The position numbers were made by a program, and so were the translations under genes. Shown one piece after another: positions 26,712 through 34,729 of a stretch of 64,000 nt of DNA; the stretch's first letter is position 1; every line of letters begins with the position of its first letter. Under the pieces are notes generated by a model. It had not been told where the DNA came from. It did no database searches and was given only the letters and a program-made list of their open reading frames with translations. The stretch comes from Candidatus Bipolaricaulis anaerobius (GTDB lineage: Bacteria > Bipolaricaulota > Bipolaricaulia > Bipolaricaulales > Bipolaricaulaceae): positions 1,178,001 through 1,242,000 of the forward strand of contig NZ_LS483254.1 of the NCBI RefSeq assembly GCF_900465355.1. Reading direction: 5' to 3'.

Positions 26712-27275
26712 ATGATGCCCGCACGGCTGCCCGTTGGCCAGCGGTGGGTGGAAAAGCCTATCCCCTACGATATTGGACCGGTTCCAGACATCGCCCTGCC
26801 CCGGTTTCGCCTGCGCCTGTTCGGCGCGGTGGGGCATCCCGGCGAGCTGAGCTGGGACGAGCTCCTCCGCCTCCCCCAGACCACCGTTCAGGCTGACTTC
26901 CACTGCGTGACGGGGTGGAGCGTGCCGGACCTCGTGTGGGAGGGGATCCCCACCGGGGCGATCGTGGACCTCGTCCGCCCCCACCCGGGCGTGACGTGGG
27001 TGATAGCCTACGGCCGGGAGGGGTACACGACGAACGTCCCCTATCCCCAGTTCCAGGATGCCCACAGCCTCCTCGCCCACCGGCTGAACGGAGCCCCGTT
27101 GCCTCCGGAACACGGGGCCCCGCTGCGCCTCGTCGTTCCCTCCCTCTACGCCTGGAAGAGCGCGAAGTACCTTTCGGCCCTGGAATTCCTGACGAGCTTC
27201 CGCCGCGGACACTGGGAAGCGCGAGGCTACCACGACGTCGGGGACCCGTGGCGCGAGGAACGGTTCCGATCCTAG
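26712..27275 (+). CDS. Small molybdopterin-binding oxidoreductase (sulfite oxidase/YedY family)
   Basis: 187 residues, a minimal SUOX-fold Moco domain with no dimerisation domain, signal peptide or Tat motif. The molybdenum-ligand cysteine is in DFHCVTGWSVPDLVW. Other family features are LRLVVPSLYAWKSAKYL and the GYHDVGDPW ending. Such short forms are found in archaea and thermophilic bacteria; the substrate is not known. A TACCGT box 8 nt before ATG 26712 suggests a leaderless start. It is divergent from orn and overlaps the lepB end by 4 bp. Confidence 0.83.
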   Translation: MMPARLPVGQRWVEKPIPYDIGPVPDIALPRFRLRLFGAVGHPGELSWDELLRLPQTTVQADFHCVTGWSVPDLVWEGIPTGAIVDLVRPHPGVTWVIAYGREGYTTNVPYPQFQDAHSLLAHRLNGAPLPPEHGAPLRLVVPSLYAWKSAKYLSALEFLTSFRRGHWEARGYHDVGDPWREERFRS

Positions 27276-28180
27276 AGGGACGACCACCAGTACCCGTTCA
27301 TCGGCCCGAACCGCGAGAACGGCCACACCCGGAAGAACGGAGCCCCGATCAACTCCTCCTCCGGCACGAACCCCCAATAGCGGGAGTCGTAGGAGTTCAT
27401 CGTGTTGTCCCCGAGGACGAAGTAGTGCCCCCGCGGGACGTGGGTGGGGGCAATCCCGTACTGCATCCCCGCCCCTTGGGTCCAGTAGGTTCGCTCGGCG
27501 ACAGCGGCGAGGGGGGACCCGTCCACGATGATCTTGCCCCCCACGATCTGCACGGTCTGGCCGCCCACGGCGATGAGCCGCTTCACGTACCGCTCGCGCC
27601 GCGTGCGGTACTCGATCCCGAGCCCACGGAGATCCTGGACTCCGTCGGGAACGGAGACCGAGAGCTCCTTGTGCCCAACGCCCTCCCGGAGGACGACGAA
27701 CGCGAGCTCACCCCCTTGGGCGGCCTCGATCCGCCGGTCGGCGGTGCGCACCGCGGGCACGGGCTCCCCGCCGATCCCGATCGTCGGGTACTGGACATGG
27801 GTGATCCAGTCCTTGGCTTGAATCCCGGCCAGGGCCGCCGGGCTGCCCGGCTCGACCGCCGTGACCTGCATCTCCTCCAGTTGCCAGAACACGATCACCC
27901 GGCCCGGCACCGGGTCGCGGAAGTGATAGGTGAGGATGTCCACGAAGAACGAGTCCCCGGGGGCGATCGTGGGGTTCATGGACCCTGTGGGGACCGTCAT
28001 CCGGACGGTGACGAAGTTGATCGTGAGGAGGAAGATGATCCCCACCTCGACGATCGTCTCCGCCCACCCCAGCCAGTACTCCGTGCGGTGAGAGAGGCGC
28101 ACCCCGCGCCGCCGGAGGAGGCGCACGATCCAGGGCGGTTTCTTCTCCTTCTTGGGCTTTCGCTGCGGCGAGGGGCTCAT
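27272..28180 (-). CDS. lepB: Signal peptidase I with inserted PDZ-like domain
   Basis: 302 residues. One membrane helix (about 40-58) precedes the catalytic Ser67 in TGSMNPTI. The partner Lys200 lies in YVKRLIAVGGQ, and GDNTMNSYDSRYWG (257-270) closes the active site. Between the Ser and Lys boxes, residues about 105-180 form an extra domain beginning VTAVEPGSPAALAGIQ, which is a PDZ-like ligand-binding start. This insertion is unusual for signal peptidases and may help choose or hold substrates. Lep cleaves export signal peptides on the outer face of the inner membrane. The ATG overlaps the rplS stop (ATGA). Confidence 0.92.
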   Translation of the reverse strand: MSPSPQRKPKKEKKPPWIVRLLRRRGVRLSHRTEYWLGWAETIVEVGIIFLLTINFVTVRMTVPTGSMNPTIAPGDSFFVDILTYHFRDPVPGRVIVFWQLEEMQVTAVEPGSPAALAGIQAKDWITHVQYPTIGIGGEPVPAVRTADRRIEAAQGGELAFVVLREGVGHKELSVSVPDGVQDLRGLGIEYRTRRERYVKRLIAVGGQTVQIVGGKIIVDGSPLAAVAERTYWTQGAGMQYGIAPTHVPRGHYFVLGDNTMNSYDSRYWGFVPEEELIGAPFFRVWPFSRFGPMNGYWWSSL

Positions 28181-28515
28181 TCGATCTTGTGGATGCGGCT
28201 CACCCGGCGCAGCCAGTAGGGGCGGCTCTTGCGCACCGCGTTGCGCTTGACCACTTCGATCCGCTCCAGCCGCGGCGAGTGCACGGGGACGGTGCGCTCC
28301 ACGCCCACCCCGGCCGCGACCTTGCGGACCGTCATCATCGTCCGCGTCCCGGAGCCGGAGATCTTGAGCACGACCCCTTCGAAGGGCTGCAGCCTCTCCC
28401 GCGCCCCCTCCGCTACCTTCTCGTAGAAGCGCACGATGTCCCCGGGCCGGAAGTCGGGAATCTCCCGTACCTGTTCAACCTCGAGGGCGTGGATGAGATC
28501 GTCCATACCGGTCAT
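28177..28515 (-). CDS. rplS: 50S ribosomal protein L19
   Basis: 112 residues, normal length. Family features: DFRPGDIVRF, ERLQPFEGVVL, SPRLERIEVVKR and the C-terminal VRKSRPYWLRRV. L19 sits at the interface of the 30S and 50S subunits. GGAGAGG lies 4 nt before ATG 28515. The gene overlaps the methylase upstream and lepB downstream by 4 bp each. The order SPOUT methylase-rplS-lepB resembles that in Thermotoga and Aquifex relatives. Confidence 0.97.
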   Translation of the reverse strand: MTGMDDLIHALEVEQVREIPDFRPGDIVRFYEKVAEGARERLQPFEGVVLKISGSGTRTMMTVRKVAAGVGVERTVPVHSPRLERIEVVKRNAVRKSRPYWLRRVSRIHKIE

Positions 28516-29063
28516 ACTTCCTCTCCTTTCAACCGATCCAAGATGATGGCCACCGCGGCCCGCACCGAGAGGTAATTGTACCCGCGCCCGCGCACCGGGG
28601 GGAGGAGGGCATCGCACGCGGCGAGGAGCTCATCGGCCATGCCGTTCCCCGTCCCGAACGCAAGGAGGACCGGCTTCTCCCGGACGAGGGCCCGCGCCTC
28701 GTCCCAGCTCAGGCGAGGGTAGGGGAGGCCGCTCCGCGCGCTCGTCCCCCACAACAGCGGGGGCTGGCCCTCCGCCGCGGAGATCTCGTCAAAGCACTCC
28801 TCGATCTCCTCGCGCACCGCGACGAGGGACACCGCCTCACGGCGGTTGGAGGACTCCTCCTCTTCCATCCAGAAGCTGCGGAGCCGCTCCGCGATCCGCC
28901 GCTGGCTGGCGAGAGGGGTGACCACGTAGTAGCGGGAGGCGCCGTAGGTGCGGGCCGTACGGGCGATATCGGGCACGTTGATCGAGGTCAGGGCAGTGGC
29001 CACGATCCCGCCCTCCCGGCTCCGCATCGGGAAGTGGAGGAGGGCGATGTAGAGGTTCCCCAT
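28512..29063 (-). CDS. SPOUT-class RNA methyltransferase (Methyltrn_RNA_4 family)
   Basis: 183 residues. It begins GNLYIALLHFPMRSREGGI and ends with a trefoil-knot region (LLAFGTGNGMADELL, GRGYNYLSVRAAVAI), as in TM1570-like SPOUT enzymes. The family usually lies next to trmD and rplS and probably methylates tRNA or rRNA; the exact base is unknown. ATG 29063 is the conserved start; TACCCT 8 nt upstream fits the leaderless pattern. Its stop overlaps the rplS start. No trmD is present next to it here. Confidence 0.85.
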   Translation of the reverse strand: MGNLYIALLHFPMRSREGGIVATALTSINVPDIARTARTYGASRYYVVTPLASQRRIAERLRSFWMEEEESSNRREAVSLVAVREEIEECFDEISAAEGQPPLLWGTSARSGLPYPRLSWDEARALVREKPVLLAFGTGNGMADELLAACDALLPPVRGRGYNYLSVRAAVAIILDRLKGEEV

Positions 29064-29153
29064 GGTGGGGAAGGGTAAAAGAGGACGGCGGTTGGGGCAA
29101 GGGAACCCCATGTCTTTTGCCCGGCGCGGGGGTCGCGGGTAGACTGGCGCGCC

Positions 29154-29600
29154 ATGCGCTCCCGGCGATCCTTCCTCCTCGCGGCGGCGGTCCTCGCCCT
29201 CGATCAGGGCACCAAGGCCTGGGCAGGGCGAACCCTCCCCGGGGGGGGATCCCGATCGTACCTCGGCGGCCTGGTTCGCCTGACGCTGGTCCACAACCCC
29301 GGTGGCGCGTTCGGCCTCTTCCCAGAGCATAGCGGGGCGTTCATCGCCGTGTCCGCGGTCGTCGTGGCGGCCCTGGCCGTGCTCCTCCTCCTCGGGCGGT
29401 GGCGCCCGTTGGGCCGCGTGGGGAGCGCGCTCCTCCTCGGGGGGGCGGCGGGGAACCTCGTGGATCGGGTGCAGTGGGGGTACGTGCTCGACTTCCTCCA
29501 GGTCCCGGGGTTGCCTGTGTTCAACGCCGCCGACGTGGCGATCGTGGTCGGGGCAGGGCTGCTCGCGGTGGCGCTCCTTGGGGGAGGGAAGGCGAAGTGA
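29154..29600 (+). CDS. lspA: Lipoprotein signal peptidase (signal peptidase II)
   Basis: 148 residues with four membrane helices. Conserved boxes: ALDQGTK, HNPGGAFG, and the catalytic Asp pair in GNLVDRVQWG and FNAADVAI. LspA removes signal peptides from diacylglyceryl-modified prolipoproteins after Lgt acts. TAGACT is 8 nt before ATG 29154. Its TGA overlaps the tmk start (GTGA). Together with lgt and lnt, all lipoprotein maturation steps are encoded within 7 kb. Confidence 0.95.
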   Translation: MRSRRSFLLAAAVLALDQGTKAWAGRTLPGGGSRSYLGGLVRLTLVHNPGGAFGLFPEHSGAFIAVSAVVVAALAVLLLLGRWRPLGRVGSALLLGGAAGNLVDRVQWGYVLDFLQVPGLPVFNAADVAIVVGAGLLAVALLGGGKAK

Positions 29601-30202
29601 AACCTCTCTTCGTCGTGCTTGAAGGCCCTGACGCGTCGGGGAAGTCCACCCAGCTCCATCTGGTCGCGGATGCCCTCGCGGCGAAGGGGGTCCCCGTCCT
29701 TGCTACCCGCGAGCCGGGGGGGACGCCCCTCGGCGAGCATCTGCGGGACCTCGTCCTCTCCCCCAACTCCGCGATGAACCCCCTCACCGAGCTCCTCCTC
29801 ATCATCGGGGCCCGGCACGAGCACGTGGAGAAGGTCATCCGCCCGGCGCTGGGGGAAGGGAAGTGGGTCCTCTGCTCCCGCTACACCCTGTCCTCGCTCG
29901 CCTACCAGGGGTGGGGCCGCGGGCTCGACCTCGACCTCATCCGTCACCTGAACCAACTCGCCACCGGCGGCCTTGAGCCGGACTACGTCTTCCTCCTCGA
30001 TCTCCCCCCCGGGGTCGCCTACGAGCGGACGCGGGAGCGGGATCGGTTCGAGGGTGAGGGGCTCGAGTTCTTCACCCGGGTCCGGGTGGGATACCTCGAA
30101 CTGATCCGCTCCGTGCCGCGGGCCTACGTGATCGATGCCACCCTGTCCCAACAGCGCGTGCTCGGGGAGATCCTGGCCCACCTTCCTCTCCCTGGGATAT
30201 GA
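29597..30202 (+). CDS. tmk: Thymidylate kinase
   Basis: 201 residues. P-loop EGPDASGKSTQ, the DR-type motif replaced by CSRYTLSSLAYQ, and the LID/family segment RDRFEGEGLEFFTRV identify dTMP kinase, which makes dTDP for DNA synthesis. It starts at GTG 29597 overlapping the lspA stop, and is 21 bp upstream of dnaN, so lspA-tmk-dnaN form one transcript. Thymidylate kinase next to DNA polymerase subunits is a common arrangement. Confidence 0.92.
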   Translation: MKPLFVVLEGPDASGKSTQLHLVADALAAKGVPVLATREPGGTPLGEHLRDLVLSPNSAMNPLTELLLIIGARHEHVEKVIRPALGEGKWVLCSRYTLSSLAYQGWGRGLDLDLIRHLNQLATGGLEPDYVFLLDLPPGVAYERTRERDRFEGEGLEFFTRVRVGYLELIRSVPRAYVIDATLSQQRVLGEILAHLPLPGI

Positions 30203-30223
30203 TCTCTCCGTCAAGGAGGGTCC

Positions 30224-31357
30224 ATGGAGATCGTCTGCCGGCGTGAGGATCTGGTGTTCGGGGTGAGGACCGTCAGCCATGCTCTGGGCGGGCGGACCGC
30301 GATGCCCATTCTGGGGGGGATCCGCTGCCAGGGGGAGGGAACGGGGGTCGAGCTGACCGCGACCGACCTCGAGCGGTCCATCCGGTGCCGGATCGCGGCC
30401 CAGGTGAACGGCGCGGGGACCGTCGTCCTGCCGGGGCAGGTCCTCTCCCAGCTCGTGGGCCGCCTCCCCGAGGCGGAGACGGTCGAGCTGCGGGAAGAGA
30501 ATGGACAGGCCCGCCTCACGTGTGGCCGGGCGAGGTTCGATCTCCTCACCCTCCCCCCCGACGACTTCCCCGCGGGGGCGCGGCCGGAGGGGAAGCCGGT
30601 GGGAAGTATGTCGCTTCCCACGCTCCTGCAGGGCATTTCCCAGACCACGTTTGCCGCCCTGCGGGCCTCCGAGACGACCCGCCTCGCCCTCACCGGAGTG
30701 GACATCGTGCTCCGCGACGGGGCAGCCAAGCTCGCCGCCACGAACGGGTACCGGCTGGCGATCAAGAAGGTCCCCGTGGATGGCCTGGCGGAGGACTACG
30801 AGGGGTCGTTCCTCGTGGACGCGACGGTGTTGGGCGACCTGTCGCGGGTCCTGGCTGGGGTGAGCGAGGAAGAAGTGGCCATCTACACTGACGCGGGCCA
30901 GCTCCACTTCGCGGCCGGGCCGGTGTTCTTCTCCTGCCGGACGATCCAGGAGCAGTTCCCCGACTTCGAGCGCGTCGTGCCCAAGGATAGCGAGATCGGC
31001 CTCTTCGCCCCACGAGCTGAACTCCTCGACATCCTACGCCGGTTGGAGCTGTTCGCGGCCGAGGAGTCGGGGGCGGTGAACCTCAAGGTGGCCGGGCCCG
31101 AGCTCGAGCTGGCCGCGGCATCGAAGGACAAGGGCCAGGGCCAGGAGTCGGTTCAGCTCCTCAAGACCCCCCAAAAGAGCATGGAGATCGCGTTCCGGGC
31201 GGAGTACTTGATTGACGCCCTGCGGAGGATGGAGTCGGATCAGGTTGCGCTGTGGCTGTCAGCGCCGGAGCGGGCGGGGCTGATCGAACCGGCGGGGGAG
31301 ATCGCCGCCGGGGACGCGGGGTTCATCTACGTGTGCATGCCGGTCAGGCTCCTTTAA
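30224..31357 (+). CDS. dnaN: DNA polymerase III sliding clamp (beta subunit)
   Basis: 377 residues with three clamp domains. The N-domain starts EIVCRREDLVFGVRTVSHAL; the middle has LAATNGYRLAIKK; the end is IYVCMPVRL, the usual clamp C-terminus. It forms a ring that holds polymerase on DNA. AAGGAGG lies 5 nt before ATG 30224. The gene is not next to dnaA here, so the origin is probably elsewhere. Its last 14 bp overlap convergent alaS. Confidence 0.96.
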   Translation: MEIVCRREDLVFGVRTVSHALGGRTAMPILGGIRCQGEGTGVELTATDLERSIRCRIAAQVNGAGTVVLPGQVLSQLVGRLPEAETVELREENGQARLTCGRARFDLLTLPPDDFPAGARPEGKPVGSMSLPTLLQGISQTTFAALRASETTRLALTGVDIVLRDGAAKLAATNGYRLAIKKVPVDGLAEDYEGSFLVDATVLGDLSRVLAGVSEEEVAIYTDAGQLHFAAGPVFFSCRTIQEQFPDFERVVPKDSEIGLFAPRAELLDILRRLELFAAEESGAVNLKVAGPELELAAASKDKGQGQESVQLLKTPQKSMEIAFRAEYLIDALRRMESDQVALWLSAPERAGLIEPAGEIAAGDAGFIYVCMPVRLL

Positions 31358-33908
31358 GCCTTCCCTCGGCGTGAGCGATCGCGCTCTCGATCGCGTGCGG
31401 CAGGGCCTGCCAAGCAGGCCCTCCTCCCTGGGCGAACGTGGGGCGGCCGCCCCCCTTCCCACCGAGCGCCGCGGACGCGAGGCGGACGAGGTCCCCTGCG
31501 CTCACCCGTGGCTCGTCCACGACCTTCGCCACGACGATCGCCCGCTCGGCATCGCAGGCTCCGACCACAACCACGGACCGGCCGAGCCGGGCGGCGAGCG
31601 CGTCCGCGACCCGTTTTGCCTCCTCCGCTCCCCCCTCCACGATCGTGCTCACGAGCTTCGTCCCTCCCACCTCGCGCGCCGCGGTGAGGACCTGCTCCGA
31701 CCGGAGCGAGGCGAGCTCCTCCTCGAGGGCCGCGACGCGGCGACGCAGGGAACGCGCTTCGTCGAGCGACCTCCGGATCCCGGCGAGGGCCTCCGCCTCG
31801 GGCACCCCGACCAGGTTCGCGATCTCGCGTCGCTCCTCGCGCAGACGGGAGAGGTAGCGATGGGCGGCCTCGCCGACGAGGGCGCGCAGCCGACGCGTTC
31901 CCGCCGCCACCGCCTCCTCGGAGAGGAGGACGATCGGGCCGATCTCCCCCGTGCGGCGGACGTGGGTCCCCCCGCACAGTTCCCTGGACACCCCCGGCAC
32001 CTCCACCACACGCACGCGGTCCTTCCCCCGGTACTCCTCCTCGAAGTGGGCGATCGCGCCGCGCTTCTTCGCCTCAGCGAGCGGCAGTTCCTCCACGCTC
32101 ACCGCGAGGTCCTGGAGCACGGGGGCGAACGCAAGCTCCTCGACCTGGGCGAGCTCAGCGGGCGACAGGGCGGAGAAGTGGGTGAAGTCGAACCGGAACT
32201 CCTCCGGACCGACCGACGACCCGGCTTGGATCACGTGCTCCCCCACCACCCGGCGCAAGGCAGCGTGGAGGAGGTGGGTCGCGGTGTGGGCCCGCTCGAT
32301 CCTCCGCCGCCGCGCCTCGTCCACGATGAGCCGGCACCGGTCGCCGAGACGGAACTCACCTTCCGTCACTCGGACGGTGTGGAGCGTGCCGTGGGGCGAC
32401 TTCTGTACATCCAGAACCTCAGCTCGTCCCGGTCGGGTCAGGTTCTCGATCCAGCCGGTGTCCGCGACCTGCCCGCCCCCTTCGGCGTAGAACGGGGTCC
32501 GCTCGAACAGAAGCGGCCCCCCTTCTGCCGCGGCGAGGCACGTGGCCTCCACCTGGAGCGTTCCGTACCCAACGAATTCCGTCTCCCGCTTCACAGGGGC
32601 GGGAGTCAAGCCCTCCCCCGAGGCCACGCCGCTCCCCCCGTGAACGTTCCGGGAGCGCTCCCGCTGGGCTTCCATCTCCTGGGCGTAGCCCGCGTGGTCG
32701 ACTGAGAACCCTTGTTCCAGAGCGATCTCTTCCGTGAGCTCGGGCGGGAAGCCGTAGGTATCGTAGAGCTCGAACACCACTCGGCCAGGTATCCTCCCCC
32801 CGTGGGGCAGCCCGGCCAGCACCTCGCGCAGGCGGGCCTCTCCCGCACGGAGCGTCCTCCGGAACGTCCTTTCCTCGTGGGAAATGACCTGTCGAACGAG
32901 GGAACGCCGCTCCTCGATCTCGGAGTAGATGGGCCCGAACGAGCTCACCACCGGTTCAACGAGAGTGCGAAGCTGCCCCTCCTTGAGCCCGAGCTCATCC
33001 GCCGCCCGCACCATCCGCCGCAGGATCCGCCGCAGCACGTACCCCTGGGCCTCGTTCCCTGGCCTCACCCCATCGGAAACGAGGAACACGACCGCCCGGA
33101 TGTGGTCGGCGATTAGGTTCCGCAGCCGGAGATCGCTCCGGCGGGCCGCGGCGGTGATCGCCTCAACAATCGGCCGGAACAGGTCCGTATCGAAGTTCGA
33201 GTGCACCCCTTCGATCACAGCCGTCATCCGCTCGAGGCCCATCCCGGTGTCGATGTTCTTTTGGCCAAGCTCGCGCAGCGTCCCATCGGCTCCCGCGTCG
33301 TACTGCATGAACACGAGGTTCCAGATCTCGGAGAACCTTCCGCAGTCGCAGGCCGGCCCACAGTCGGGTCCGCAGGGTGGGAGGCCCCAGTCCCAGAAGA
33401 TCTCCGTGTCCGGGCCACACGGGCCGCGGTCGCCCACCGGCCCCCACCAGTTGTGGTCCTTCCCCAGGCGGACGATCCTTGGGGCGGGGATCCCCACCAC
33501 GTCCCGCCAGATCGTATACGCCTCGTCGTCATCCTCGTACACGGAGACCCACAGGCGGTCGGGGGGAAGCGAAAGCTCGCGGGTGAGGAACCGCCACGCC
33601 AGTTCGATCGCTCCCTCCTTGAAGTAATCGCCGAAGCTGAAGTTCCCGAGCATCTCGAAGAACGTGTGGTGGTAGGCGGTCGTCCCCACCCGCTCGATAT
33701 CGGTGGTGCGGAAGCACTTCTGGCAGGTCGTGACACGGGGATGGGTCGGGGCGATCCTCCCCCAGAAGATGTCCTTGAACTGGACCATCCCCGCTCCCGT
33801 GAAGAGGAGCGTTGGGTCCGCGGGGACGAGGCTCGCCGACGGGAGGACGACATGGCCCTCGCGGCGGAAATAGTCGAGGTAAAGTTGGCGCAGTTCGTGG
33901 CCCGTCAT
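31344..33908 (-). CDS. alaS: Alanyl-tRNA synthetase
   Basis: 854 residues. The class II catalytic core begins TGHELRQLYLDYFRREGH and includes GMVQFKDIFWG and TTCQKCFRTTDIE. The editing domain zinc site is present (RAHTATHLLHAAL with CGGTHVRRTGEIG). The C-Ala coiled coil and globular end follow. It charges tRNA-Ala and hydrolyses mischarged Ser- or Gly-tRNA. The ATG overlaps the lgt stop (ATGA), so alaS is the second gene of the lgt operon. Confidence 0.97.
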   Translation of the reverse strand: MTGHELRQLYLDYFRREGHVVLPSASLVPADPTLLFTGAGMVQFKDIFWGRIAPTHPRVTTCQKCFRTTDIERVGTTAYHHTFFEMLGNFSFGDYFKEGAIELAWRFLTRELSLPPDRLWVSVYEDDDEAYTIWRDVVGIPAPRIVRLGKDHNWWGPVGDRGPCGPDTEIFWDWGLPPCGPDCGPACDCGRFSEIWNLVFMQYDAGADGTLRELGQKNIDTGMGLERMTAVIEGVHSNFDTDLFRPIVEAITAAARRSDLRLRNLIADHIRAVVFLVSDGVRPGNEAQGYVLRRILRRMVRAADELGLKEGQLRTLVEPVVSSFGPIYSEIEERRSLVRQVISHEERTFRRTLRAGEARLREVLAGLPHGGRIPGRVVFELYDTYGFPPELTEEIALEQGFSVDHAGYAQEMEAQRERSRNVHGGSGVASGEGLTPAPVKRETEFVGYGTLQVEATCLAAAEGGPLLFERTPFYAEGGGQVADTGWIENLTRPGRAEVLDVQKSPHGTLHTVRVTEGEFRLGDRCRLIVDEARRRRIERAHTATHLLHAALRRVVGEHVIQAGSSVGPEEFRFDFTHFSALSPAELAQVEELAFAPVLQDLAVSVEELPLAEAKKRGAIAHFEEEYRGKDRVRVVEVPGVSRELCGGTHVRRTGEIGPIVLLSEEAVAAGTRRLRALVGEAAHRYLSRLREERREIANLVGVPEAEALAGIRRSLDEARSLRRRVAALEEELASLRSEQVLTAAREVGGTKLVSTIVEGGAEEAKRVADALAARLGRSVVVVGACDAERAIVVAKVVDEPRVSAGDLVRLASAALGGKGGGRPTFAQGGGPAWQALPHAIESAIAHAEGRLKGA

Positions 33909-34696
33909 GGGAGGATTGTCGGTCCGGCGTGCGCTGGCCGCCACAGGCGGCCCACGAGAAGCCACGTCCCGAACGCCATAATGAGGAGGACGCTCACCAC
34001 CTGAGCCGCCCGGAACGGGCCAAGCCACAGGGCATCCCCGCGGAAGAACTCGCACGCGAACCGCACCGCCCCGTAGCCGATGAAGTACGTGGCGGCCAGG
34101 AACCCATCCTTCGCCGGCCGCGTGCGCAGCTTCCAGAGGAGGGCGAAGAGGAGGAGGTTCCCAAGGGCCTCGTACAGCATCGCGGGGTGGAGGGGGAGAC
34201 CGGGGTAGGTCGCGCCGGCGGGGGACGAGGCGGGGAACACGATCCCCCACGGGAGGTTCGTCGGGGTCCCGAACGCGTCGCCGTTCAGGAAGTTCCCGAT
34301 CCGACCCAGCACCTGCCCGAGGATGAGGGCGGGAACCACCGCGTCGGCAAGGCGCCAGAACGGGACCCTCTTCCAGCGGGCGACGATGAGGAGCCCCACC
34401 ACGCCGCCGATGATCCCGCCGTGGATCGCCAGCCCCCCGTGCCAGATCATGAACACCTCCCACGGCGCGCTGCGGTACCAGTCCCACTGGAAGGCCACGT
34501 AGTACAGGCGCGCGAACAGGATCCCGAGGGGGATGACGACGAGGAAGAGGTCGAGCACGTCATCGGGCTGCGAGAACACCCCGCGGCGGCGGGCCTCCGC
34601 GCGGACGATGAAGTACCCGAGCACGAACGAGATCACGTACATGAGGCCGTAGTACCGGATTTCAATCGGCCCCAACCTCAGGAAGATGGGATGCAT
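33905..34696 (-). CDS. lgt: Phosphatidylglycerol-prolipoprotein diacylglyceryl transferase
   Basis: 263 residues, seven membrane helices. Family motifs: IRYYGLMYVISF, MIWHGGLAIHGG (essential His) and the Lgt signature GQVLGRIGNFLNGDAFG. It attaches diacylglycerol to lipobox cysteines, the first step of lipoprotein maturation. ATG 34696 is preferred over an adjacent TTG. It is divergent from lnt, with only 33 bp between the start codons, and the shared ATTATAAT at 34716-34723 can serve both. Confidence 0.95.
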   Translation of the reverse strand: MHPIFLRLGPIEIRYYGLMYVISFVLGYFIVRAEARRRGVFSQPDDVLDLFLVVIPLGILFARLYYVAFQWDWYRSAPWEVFMIWHGGLAIHGGIIGGVVGLLIVARWKRVPFWRLADAVVPALILGQVLGRIGNFLNGDAFGTPTNLPWGIVFPASSPAGATYPGLPLHPAMLYEALGNLLLFALLWKLRTRPAKDGFLAATYFIGYGAVRFACEFFRGDALWLGPFRAAQVVSVLLIMAFGTWLLVGRLWRPAHAGPTILP

Positions 34697-34715
34697 CAAC
34701 GGTCACCGAGCGGCC

Positions 34716-34723
34716 ATTATAAT
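34716..34723. promoter_or_regulatory. Palindromic -10 element shared by divergent lgt and lnt
   Basis: ATTATAAT is its own reverse complement, so it offers TATAAT on both strands. On the plus strand TATAAT (34718-34723) is 6 nt before lnt GTG 34730 (leaderless). On the minus strand TATAAT (34721-34716) is 19 nt before lgt ATG 34696. Confidence 0.6.
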
Positions 34724-34729
34724 GGGATC

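Noticed and set aside
30224-31357. Replication origin near dnaN
   Set aside because: There is no dnaA, DnaA-box cluster or AT-rich unwinding region beside dnaN; the flanking DNA is tmk and alaS coding sequence.
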